Shown: positions 56,912 to 64,000 of the stretch, one piece after another | Layout of the letters: every line of letters starts with the position of its first letter | Position numbering within the stretch: position 1 is the stretch's first letter | Assembly (NCBI GenBank): GCA_937899645.1 | Contig: CALCCD010000127.1 | Span: 19,484-83,483 of the forward strand | Source of the DNA: an uncultured cyanobacterium | GTDB lineage: Bacteria; Cyanobacteriota; Cyanobacteriia; Cyanobacteriales; Geitlerinemataceae | Length of the DNA: 64,000 nt | Direction: 5' to 3' | Program-made: the position numbers and the translations under genes | The notes under the pieces: model-generated | Told to the model about the DNA's origin: nothing | What the model saw: only the letters and a program-made list of their open reading frames with translations | The model's database searches: none

Positions 56912-57589
56912 ATGTACGATTCCGCGATCGATCTAGAGTCCGCCGTCGAATTTGCCGAAAACCCCGAGCCGCGCTGTCCTTGCGTGCTGCTGCTCGACAC
57001 TTCCGGCTCGATGTCCGGCGCGCCGATCGCCGCGCTTAACGAAGGACTCATCGCCTTCCGCGAGGCGCTCGATGCCGATGACCTAGCCCGCAAGCGCGTC
57101 GAAATCGCCACGATTTCTTTCGACAGCCACGTCAAAATCATTCAGGACTTTATCACTGCCGATCGCTTTGAAGCGCCAGTACTCACGGCCCAGGGCCTGA
57201 CCAGCATCGGCACGGCGGCAACGGCGGCGATCGACGCGATCGCCGATCGCAAGCAGCAGTACCGCAACAGCGGCATCTCTTACTATCGACCCTGGATTTT
57301 CCTGATCACCGACGGCGAATCTCAGGGCGAAACACCGGAAATCGTTGCTGAAGCGACTCGTCGCATCCGCGAAGAAGAAGAAGCTAAGCGCGTCGCCTTT
57401 TTCGCCGTCGGCGTCGAAAACGCCAGTATGGAATCGCTCTCTCAGCTTGTCGTGCGCGCGCCGCTGAAGCTGAAGGGCTTGCAGTTCCGCGAGATGTTTC
57501 TCTGGCTCTCGACAAGTATGCAGCGCGTCTCCCACTCGCAGCCGGAAGACCAAGTGCCGCTGCCGCCGCCGGGTTGGGGCACGGTGTGA
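56912..57589 (+). CDS. VWA domain protein, TerY-like
   Basis: A 225-residue single VWA domain. The MIDAS motif is DTSGSMSG at 29-36, with Thr in GLTSIGTAA and Asp in FLITDGESQGE. It has no signal peptide. TerY-type VWA proteins form a conserved triad with a PP2C phosphatase and a kinase. Here the stop overlaps the start of the PP2C gene (TGATG), so they are translationally coupled. Confidence 0.9.
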   Translation: MYDSAIDLESAVEFAENPEPRCPCVLLLDTSGSMSGAPIAALNEGLIAFREALDADDLARKRVEIATISFDSHVKIIQDFITADRFEAPVLTAQGLTSIGTAATAAIDAIADRKQQYRNSGISYYRPWIFLITDGESQGETPEIVAEATRRIREEEEAKRVAFFAVGVENASMESLSQLVVRAPLKLKGLQFREMFLWLSTSMQRVSHSQPEDQVPLPPPGWGTV

Positions 57590-58509
57590 TGAGCGGCGAG
57601 CCTCAAGGCAATTCGGGGGATGTCGCACCGATCGCCGATCGAACCTGGCAAGTCGCAGCGGCATCGGTGTGCGGTACGAGTCACCGGCGCTGCGAGATGC
57701 CGTGCCAGGACGCCCACGCCTGGGAAATATTGCCGTCCGGGGCGATCGCGATCGCCGTGGCAGACGGCGCGGGCTCGGCGGTTCACAGCGATCGCGGCTC
57801 GCAGGTCGCGGTCGAGACAGCAGTCAGTCTGCTGCGAGATCGGGCGGGAGAGCTTCTGGCTTGGGTCACGGCTGAAGTTGGAGAAGCAAGCGAAACTAAA
57901 GAACATCGCGAAGCAGACGAGTCGGTCGACACAGACGACGTAGGTGAGAGCGACTCGGGCGAAAGCCAACCGGATTTGGAGACGATCGCCCGCGAAATCT
58001 TCGACGGCGTACTGATCGCACTCGCGGAAACAGCCGAACGCGAAAGCTGGGAACTTCCCGAGCTGGCAACCACCCTCGTCGCCGTCGTCGCCGATCGTGC
58101 GGGGGTCGTGGCGATCCAGGTTGGCGACGGCGCGGCGATCGTCAGCGACGCAGACGGAAATGCGGTGACGATAACCGCGCCCGACAATGGCGAGTACGCC
58201 AACGAAACGGTGTTCGTGACTTCGCAGCGCGCGCGCGATCGGCTTCAGGTCGCGACTTGGTGCGGCGAGCTGACGCACCTTGCAGCGATGACGGATGGGT
58301 TGCAGCGGCTGGCGCTGACGTTTCCCGATGCGGAGCCGCATTTGCCGTTTTTCCGGCCGTTATTTCAGTTTGTGGAGCAGGTAAGCGATACTGGTGTAGC
58401 ATGCTTGAAATTAGCAAGCTTTTTGGCGTCGCCACGCGTGAGCGATCGGGCGGATGATGACCTAACGTTGCTAATCGCCTGCTTGCAATCTGATTCGCCA
58501 CAAATTTAG
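57589..58509 (+). CDS. PP2C-family protein phosphatase
   Basis: About 306 residues from the ATG at 57589 (MSGEPQGNSGDVAPI). Metal-binding Asp motifs: CEMPCQDAHAW, AVADGAGSAVHSDRGS, VGDGAAIVSDADGN and SDRADDDLTLLIACL. An acidic, low-complexity insertion (about 95-135, EHREADESVDTDDVGESD) interrupts the domain. It is coupled with the TerY-like gene. The expected kinase third member does not follow. Confidence 0.9.
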   Translation: MSGEPQGNSGDVAPIADRTWQVAAASVCGTSHRRCEMPCQDAHAWEILPSGAIAIAVADGAGSAVHSDRGSQVAVETAVSLLRDRAGELLAWVTAEVGEASETKEHREADESVDTDDVGESDSGESQPDLETIAREIFDGVLIALAETAERESWELPELATTLVAVVADRAGVVAIQVGDGAAIVSDADGNAVTITAPDNGEYANETVFVTSQRARDRLQVATWCGELTHLAAMTDGLQRLALTFPDAEPHLPFFRPLFQFVEQVSDTGVACLKLASFLASPRVSDRADDDLTLLIACLQSDSPQI

Positions 58510-58821
58510 AACCGGCAAGAGTAACCAGAACAACGGCAACGCAGAGGTTTCTGGCACGGTTCGAGTGTCTAGAGCGGCCAAGACGGCTGCGCGATAAAAG
58601 GTTCCGTTTTCCTCTTTCTTTGATTCTGCCCTCGGCTCGATGTCGTCTGGGTGGTCAACTCATGTAAGGGACTTGTTTGTCGTGCTTGAGCTTCAACTCA
58701 GTCGTTGATCGGGAGTCGTAATTCTTTTGCGTAAAGTTCCGGGACTGTTCTGGCAGCGATGAATATTGGAGCGAACTGGCCTGAGGTTAGATAGCGGTTT
58801 TTCATTTTTTGCGTGCTTCCT
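58510..58821. other. Intergenic region between PP2C and RTX genes
   Basis: About 310 bp without a gene. An AT-rich patch around 58800-58820 just before the RTX start may carry its promoter. Confidence 0.4.
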
Positions 58822-61479
58822 ATGACTTTTTTTAGCAGAGACAATGTATCTCTCAGTCGCGAGCCCGATCTGGAAATTTTTGACGTGCCCGCCCGTGTTA
58901 CGGGTGGCGCTGGCAATGACACACTTACAAGTGCACCGAATTCATTCGAGTTAATCAACACCAGCTCCATACGTGTTGGCGACTTGTTTATTGCAGACCT
59001 CGGCCGTTTAAATCTTGTCGCCAGAGGAGGCACAAGCAGCCGGTTTTTCGGCGGCTCCGGCGATGATTTTCTGGTCGCCAGAGGTGTTGGCGACGATTTA
59101 TTTGGCGATGGTCTTCGTATTGCCTCAAATGATGGAGACGATACCTTAATCGCCCAGGCGGTGAGAGCCGGGATATTTGGTGGTGGAGGCAACGACGCCA
59201 TTTTGGCAGAGGGAGGATTTACCTTTATCTTTGGGGGTCCGGGTAACGACAGCATCTTGGCAGAGGAAGGATTTACCTCTATTTTTGGGGATCGGGGTAA
59301 CGACAGCATCTATGTGGCCGAAGACCGCAATGAGGTTTTCGGCGACGAAGGCAACGACACCATTCGCGGTGGCGAGGGCGGCGACTTCTTCGGAGGCGAT
59401 GCAGGCGACGACTACCTGATTGCCTCGCAGCGTGTAGATGACCGAAGTCGACTGTTCGGGAATGAAGGCCGCGACACGTTGATTGCTGGCCCGAACGCGG
59501 ACGTGCTGTACGGAGGAAAAGGTGACGACTTGCTTGTTGCCGGAAGCGACTCAAACGCCGAGCTGTTCCCCGGCAATTCGCGGCATTTGGGCGGCGATAA
59601 CGGCGACGATACGCTGATCTATGACAACTCTGTATCGGAAGCCATCCTGAATGGCGATGGTGGCGGCACAGACCCAGGAGGCGACCTGTTCCAAGTGACA
59701 GGTGATGCGACGGGCTTACTGATATTCGGTGGAGCCGGCAGCGACTCGTTGGAGGGGACGCTCGGTGCAGAAGCGGAAGTATATATGGGCAAAGGCGATG
59801 ACTACTTCCAGGTCAACAGCGCCGGTTCGAGCATCTTCAGCGGCGACTTCGGGGATGACGTCGGTTCGATCGTCTCGGCGGGCGATGACACCATCCTCGG
59901 CGACCCGGCTGAGATCGGTACCGATGGAAGCGCCGGAGCCGACACCCTGAGCGTCAGCCTGACGGGCGGCCAAGCCTTTATCTACGGCGACGACACGAAC
60001 AATAGCGCAGCGGGTAACGACAGCATCGTCGTCTCCGGCAACGGGAGCGCCATTGTCTTCGGTGGCGGCGGCAACGACTATTTAGATGGTTCTGCCAACC
60101 AGGGCGTCGATACACTGGACGGTGGATCGGGCAACGATATCTATGTCTTTGGCCCTGGCGATGTTATTCCCTTCGATAGCCTAGGGGCGAATACCTATAT
60201 CGCTGGCCCTGGCGTGACGAGCGATGTCGTTATCACGGTGACGGCCAACGATAGCTTCTCCGGTGGAGCGACTTTCGTTGTGGCTGGTGAATTTGAACTG
60301 ATCCGAACCCTCCCCAGCGGCGGCCTGGTCAGCAGCGATGGCAGAGACTTAATCACCATCGGAACCGCAAACGGACTGACTGACCTGCGTGACGGTGACG
60401 ATACGCTCAACATCACGAACCTAACAGAAACGGGTTCGGTGTTCGGCGGCGATGGCAACGACGTATTCAACGTGTCCGGCATCGTGAACGGCTTGCTATC
60501 CGGCGGTGACGGCGTCGATATCTTCAATATCGATACGCTGGGAGCTGGAGCCAGCATCGATGCGGGAGCCGGAGACGAGCGCATCGTCATTTCGGCAATC
60601 GGCACAGAGAGCAGCACCGCCGCGACGGTCTCCGGCGGTGACGGCGACGACACGACAGGTATTGCCTACATCGGCGAGAACGTACCGGAAGGATCGAGCA
60701 CTGCACTGCCCTTAGTTCTCAATGGCGGTGCGGGCAATGACTTGATTTACGGCAAAGTGTCTGGCGGAGATTTGATTTCCGGCGGCGCGGGTGACGATAC
60801 ACTATATGGCGGCGGCTTCGGGGCTAGTGCCGCCAGCTCCGGCGTGGCCTCCCGACGCGATACCCTGGTCGGTGGCGCGGGGGCGGATGTATTTGTCCTC
60901 GGCTCGAGCGCGAAGACCGGCTTTATTGAAGCAGTCGCCGGTGCCGGAACGGAGTTCTTTAACGTGTCCCCCTACGTGACCGATGGTTCGACCGCAGCCA
61001 CAACCACCAAAGCCGTCTACAACGGTATCGAGCACGTAGATATTATCCAAGACTTCGATCCTACGGAAGATATCCTGCTCCTAAATACCCGCTCGGGGAT
61101 TATGTCCACCTTTGGTGCCCTTAATGCCGGTACGAGCGCACGACAGTTGACGACTTATTCCCTCGAATCCGGCTCGCTCGCTTACCTAGCAAACAACACA
61201 TCAGCGTCGGGCTTCCTCTTAGGCGCAAACGGCAACGATGCGGGAACCGCAAACAGCCTGGGAATTATGGCCCGTACCAACAATGCCCGTACTTTAGATA
61301 TGGGTGGCATCGTTACCGGCGAGGTGGACGCCTTCGGCTTTACCTACGACACCGATACGGGAGCCCTCTACCTCAGCGGTTTCCTGACTGCCATCTTCTC
61401 GAGTAAGCCGTCGCTCCGGGATGAGAATATTCAGGCGATCGGGTTTGCTGACACCTCGAATGCGATCGTGCTTATCTAG
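58822..61479 (+). CDS. RTX-type calcium-binding repeat protein
   Basis: About 885 residues from the ATG at 58822 (MTFFSRDNVSLSREP). It carries many degenerate hemolysin-type nonapeptide repeats, such as GGAGNDTLTS, GGSGDDFLVARG, GGPGNDSILAEE, GNDTIRGGEGG and FGGGGNDYLDG. Repeat tracts bind Ca and fold outside the cell; the protein probably leaves by a type I system, encoded elsewhere. No enzymatic domain was seen before the C-terminal about 170 residues, which end AIGFADTSNAIVLI. It converges with a surface-protein gene and ends at a bidirectional terminator. Confidence 0.9.
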   Translation: MTFFSRDNVSLSREPDLEIFDVPARVTGGAGNDTLTSAPNSFELINTSSIRVGDLFIADLGRLNLVARGGTSSRFFGGSGDDFLVARGVGDDLFGDGLRIASNDGDDTLIAQAVRAGIFGGGGNDAILAEGGFTFIFGGPGNDSILAEEGFTSIFGDRGNDSIYVAEDRNEVFGDEGNDTIRGGEGGDFFGGDAGDDYLIASQRVDDRSRLFGNEGRDTLIAGPNADVLYGGKGDDLLVAGSDSNAELFPGNSRHLGGDNGDDTLIYDNSVSEAILNGDGGGTDPGGDLFQVTGDATGLLIFGGAGSDSLEGTLGAEAEVYMGKGDDYFQVNSAGSSIFSGDFGDDVGSIVSAGDDTILGDPAEIGTDGSAGADTLSVSLTGGQAFIYGDDTNNSAAGNDSIVVSGNGSAIVFGGGGNDYLDGSANQGVDTLDGGSGNDIYVFGPGDVIPFDSLGANTYIAGPGVTSDVVITVTANDSFSGGATFVVAGEFELIRTLPSGGLVSSDGRDLITIGTANGLTDLRDGDDTLNITNLTETGSVFGGDGNDVFNVSGIVNGLLSGGDGVDIFNIDTLGAGASIDAGAGDERIVISAIGTESSTAATVSGGDGDDTTGIAYIGENVPEGSSTALPLVLNGGAGNDLIYGKVSGGDLISGGAGDDTLYGGGFGASAASSGVASRRDTLVGGAGADVFVLGSSAKTGFIEAVAGAGTEFFNVSPYVTDGSTAATTTKAVYNGIEHVDIIQDFDPTEDILLLNTRSGIMSTFGALNAGTSARQLTTYSLESGSLAYLANNTSASGFLLGANGNDAGTANSLGIMARTNNARTLDMGGIVTGEVDAFGFTYDTDTGALYLSGFLTAIFSSKPSLRDENIQAIGFADTSNAIVLI

Positions 61480-61769
61480 AAAATTCGCGATCGTCAGTCG
61501 AAAAAACGCGACTCTCGATCGGCTGTGCCGCGAACTCGGCGCGATCGCCCGCTCGTCAATATGTTCGTTCTGCTTACGAGTTCGGCCACCAAGTCGGATC
61601 GTTGTCGCAGCCTCGGCAAGCAGTGCGCCTGCGCCCATCGGCAACTGAGCCGGAGCGCTGCATTTTCTGCTGCATCGGCGACACGTCGATCGGCACACAA
61701 AAAAAGCCCGGCAAACGCCGGGCTTTTCATTAACCAAATAACAACTTTCAGCTGTCAACTGTCAGGGCT
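61480..61769. other. Convergent intergenic region
   Basis: About 290 bp between the ends of two convergent genes. It contains the terminator at 61697-61728 and no gene. Confidence 0.5.
61697..61728. terminator. Bidirectional terminator
   Basis: AGCCCGGC (61705-61712) and GCCGGGCT (61717-61724), loop AAAC. A-rich upstream and T-rich downstream flanks give a T-run on both strands. Confidence 0.93.
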
Positions 61770-64000
61770 TTACACGTTACCCAAACCGAAGCTCATATAG
61801 CCTTTGTTCGAGTAGAAGCTGCTCTGACCAGAGAAGTCATAGGAGAACGTTTCGAGCAGTCGGCCGCCTTTGTCGTCATAGACTTTCGCGAAGCCTTTGT
61901 CCGCACCGTCAAACGTGCCCGAGAAAGTCCGGCCGTAGGCCGCGTGTCCCGAGTACATCTCATCGCCTGAAGCATCGACAATCGAGATGTAGCAGCTGCC
62001 ATCGTAGTCGAACTTGTGCGAGTAACGCGATTTGCGATTGCTGCAGTAGAGGTTGAACTTGCGTTTGGACTTCGGTTCGCCCGTGACTTCGTCGTAGTCA
62101 TCGGAGTTGGTGTAGTGGCTCGTATCCGAGTCACTGACCGATCCTGCCGTGACCGTACCGACGTTTTTGTAGGTGCCGACTTCGGTTTCGCCAGGGAGCG
62201 AGATATCGAGCTTCTTCAGCTTGAAGGCATCGTGGCTGTGGTCGGTGCGCGCTGCGACGACCAGCGTGTTGCCGGTCAGTTCGTCCGCATTGAAGTCCGC
62301 CCAGCGAGACGAGTTGTAGCTGTTGTCGTTGTTGTTCTCCTTCGTAAAGCTGTTCAGGATGCTGCTATTGAGCATCGAGATATCGCCGTTGCGATCGCCA
62401 ATCCAGAAGGATGCATCGCTGTCGCCAGAGATGTAGCTGAGGAAGGCACGATCGACAACAACATCTCGATCGAATTCAAAGAGGATGTAGTCGTTGCTGG
62501 TGCCGTTATCGACGCGGTGCAGCGAGCCACTTTCGTTTTGGTTGGTCACGCCGAGGCCACCGCCGTACGCACCCAAGAATGCAGTCTTCCAGCCCGAACC
62601 GCTCTTGTTGCTGCTGAAAGCACTGACGTCAACCGAAACACCGTCTTTCGAGAAGGTGCGGACGTTGCCTGCGTGACCCGTGGTGTAGCTGTTGCCCGTC
62701 AGGTAGAACGTGATGTCTTCGCCTCCACCGGTCGAGGTCACGAGGTTTTCTGCGACACCCGTCTCTTCATAGATCCAGGTTTCGCCCGGCGCAAGGGTAT
62801 TGTCACCATCACCTTGGCTAGTGATGTTGGAAATTACGCCTTCCTGGTCGTCCGTGACGCTGATTTCGCTCTTCGCGAAGGGCACATCGCCGGTGTTGGT
62901 GACTTCGTAAGTCCAGGTCACCGTTTCGCCAGCCGCGATTTCTGGTGCTTCGTCCGGCGAGTCGGCATCCACACCGTTGGTGAACTTCTCGATTGCGATT
63001 CCCGGGTTCTCAGGCTCGGGCTCACCGTTCGTGTAGTGGCTCGGATCCTCATCGCTGACGTCTCCGGCAACGACCGTACCGATGTTTTTGTAGACACCAA
63101 CTTCGGTTTCGCCAGGGACTGAGATATCGAGCTTCTTCAGCTTGAAGGCATCGTTGTGATGGTTGGTGCGAGCTGCGACCACCAGCGTATTGCCGGTCAG
63201 CTCGTCGGCGTTGAAGTTCGCCCAGCGCGAGGCGTTGTGGCCGCCCTTGCCACCATTCTTATTCTCCTTCGTGAAGCTGTTCAGGATGCTGCTGTTGAGC
63301 ATCGAGATATCGCCGTTGCGATCGCCAATCCAGAAGGATGCATCGCTGTCGCCAGAGATGTAGCTGAGGAAGGCACGATCGACAACAACATCTCGATCGA
63401 ATTCAAAGAGGATGTAGTCGTTGCTGGTGCCGTTATCGACGCGGTGCAGCGAGCCACTTTCGTTTTGGTTGGTCACGCCGAGGCCACCGCCGTACGCACC
63501 CAAGAATGCAGTCTTCCAGCCCGAACCGCTCTTGTTGCTGCTGAAAGCACTGACATCGACCGAAACGCCGTCTTTCGAGAAGGTGCGGACGTTACCCGCG
63601 TAGCCCGTGGTGTAGCTGTTGCCCGTCAGGTAGAACGTGATGTCTTGGCTCGCGCCGCCACCAGTCGAAAGGTCTTGGGCCGTACCTGTCTGCTCGTAGA
63701 TCCAGGTTTCGCCCGGAGAGAGGATACTGTCGCCATTACCCTGGTCGATGATGTTGGAAATCACACCCTCTTGGTCGTCGGTGACGTTGACTTCGCTTTC
63801 ATCAAAGGGCACGTCGCCAGTGTTGGTGACTTCGTAAGTCCAGGTCACTGTCTCGCCTGCATCGACTTCCGGTGCTTCGTCCGGTGAGTCAGCATCTACA
63901 CCGTTGGTGAATTTCTCGATATCGATATCGGGGTTGGTGGGGACTTCGACAATACCGGCGTCAATCGTCGGGTTGTTCTCACCGGGGTCGAGCGTGACGA
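61770..64000 (-). CDS. SdrD-like / DUF7507-type surface protein, 5' end outside window
   Basis: The frame is open from 61770 to the right edge, so the true start is beyond 64000 and a GTG at 63848 is only internal. The right-edge part reads VTLDPGENNPTIDAGIVEVP, the typical end of an SdrD/Cna-B-type domain. Then come two large tandem units of about 309 residues (927 bp), each with VTWTYEVTNTGDVPF and PGETWIYE.TG (DUF7507-like). In each, a segment of about 170 residues (ITFYLTGNSYTTG to DAFKLKKLDIS) is inserted between that motif and TYKNVGTV. The C-terminal about 130 residues (KSKRKFNLYC to SFGLGNV) are different. No signal or anchor is visible inside the window. Confidence 0.88.
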   Translation of the reverse strand, partial: VTLDPGENNPTIDAGIVEVPTNPDIDIEKFTNGVDADSPDEAPEVDAGETVTWTYEVTNTGDVPFDESEVNVTDDQEGVISNIIDQGNGDSILSPGETWIYEQTGTAQDLSTGGGASQDITFYLTGNSYTTGYAGNVRTFSKDGVSVDVSAFSSNKSGSGWKTAFLGAYGGGLGVTNQNESGSLHRVDNGTSNDYILFEFDRDVVVDRAFLSYISGDSDASFWIGDRNGDISMLNSSILNSFTKENKNGGKGGHNASRWANFNADELTGNTLVVAARTNHHNDAFKLKKLDISVPGETEVGVYKNIGTVVAGDVSDEDPSHYTNGEPEPENPGIAIEKFTNGVDADSPDEAPEIAAGETVTWTYEVTNTGDVPFAKSEISVTDDQEGVISNITSQGDGDNTLAPGETWIYEETGVAENLVTSTGGGEDITFYLTGNSYTTGHAGNVRTFSKDGVSVDVSAFSSNKSGSGWKTAFLGAYGGGLGVTNQNESGSLHRVDNGTSNDYILFEFDRDVVVDRAFLSYISGDSDASFWIGDRNGDISMLNSSILNSFTKENNNDNSYNSSRWADFNADELTGNTLVVAARTDHSHDAFKLKKLDISLPGETEVGTYKNVGTVTAGSVSDSDTSHYTNSDDYDEVTGEPKSKRKFNLYCSNRKSRYSHKFDYDGSCYISIVDASGDEMYSGHAAYGRTFSGTFDGADKGFAKVYDDKGGRLLETFSYDFSGQSSFYSNKGYMSFGLGNV
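62077..63930 (-). repeat. Two tandem copies of a 927-bp coding unit
   Basis: Units at about 62077-63003 and 63004-63930. A 183-bp stretch is identical at 62494-62676 and 63421-63603, an offset of exactly 927 bp. The unit preserves the reading frame. Near identity suggests recent duplication or conversion. Confidence 0.9.

Noticed and set aside
58698..59309. Pro/Ser-rich minus-strand frame
   Set aside because: Reverse strand of the RTX repeats.
63848..63848. GTG as the start of the surface protein
   Set aside because: The frame continues open to the right edge and carries conserved domain sequence.

Overview
This window is chromosomal DNA of an oxygenic cyanobacterium with a fairly GC-rich genome. 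The evidence is direct: psbY, psbN, psbH, petE (plastocyanin), CP12, cyanophycin synthetase, the phylloquinone genes menA and menF, a cyanobacterial-type glutamate-cysteine ligase, a Ycf29-type response regulator and very frequent HIP1 octamers (GCGATCGC). The species cannot be fixed from the sequence alone. No prophage, insertion sequence, CRISPR array or rRNA was seen.

Layout. 1-14.3 kb, mostly minus strand: 3'-truncated lnt, a MoaD/ThiS-like sulfur carrier beside threonine synthase, a solitary TRAP-type binding lipoprotein, an RRM RNA-binding protein, an M48-like membrane protein whose zinc site looks destroyed, hemC, a Ycf29-like regulator, plus-strand enolase, and an M23 peptidase. 14.7-17.3 kb: psbY, the divergent pair psbN/psbH, tatA, pth and a small conserved protein. 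17.7-27.4 kb: guaA, petE, a repeat-rich gap, a LOG-family protein, divergent menA and menF, two minisatellites, a membrane protein and a DUF1499 lipid-associated-type protein. 27.4-28.7 kb: 3-methyladenine DNA glycosylase, a 40-residue membrane protein, tRNA-Tyr(GTA) and tRNA-Thr(GGT). 29.6-35.5 kb: a 7TM-HD phosphohydrolase (PgpH type), cphA and cp12. 35.7-39.1 kb (minus): Ser/Thr kinase and an N-acetylglucosamine-kinase-like protein. 39.1-40.4 kb: a MerR-TipAS-ClpN regulator interrupted by a frameshift and two stops. 40.5-50.8 kb: tldD, a 44-residue protein, aroQ, an unknown protein, a GAF/HD-GYP protein, a pterin dehydratase, UbiD, an ABC ATPase and a LysM/M23 peptidase. 51.7-58.5 kb: trmL, gshA, a ferrochelatase-like protein, a peroxiredoxin-fold protein, and an overlapping VWA-PP2C pair. 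58.8-64 kb: an RTX-type repeat protein facing a large SdrD-like surface protein that runs off the right edge.

Functional themes are photosynthesis and its cofactors (PSII small subunits, plastocyanin, heme and phylloquinone synthesis, CP12 redox control of the Calvin cycle), nitrogen storage (cphA), nucleotide or kinase signalling (HD, HD-GYP, STPK, VWA/PP2C), and envelope proteins (M23 peptidases, RTX and SdrD-like proteins).

The most interesting items are the interrupted MerR-TipAS-ClpN gene, whose A7 run is compatible with -1 slippage and which contains a 73-bp element with perfect inverted ends; the zinc-ligand-less M48 homologue; the VWA-PP2C dyad lacking its usual kinase; the nested and duplicated domain in the surface protein; and several palindromic or minisatellite repeats. 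I found no convincing entirely new multi-gene system.
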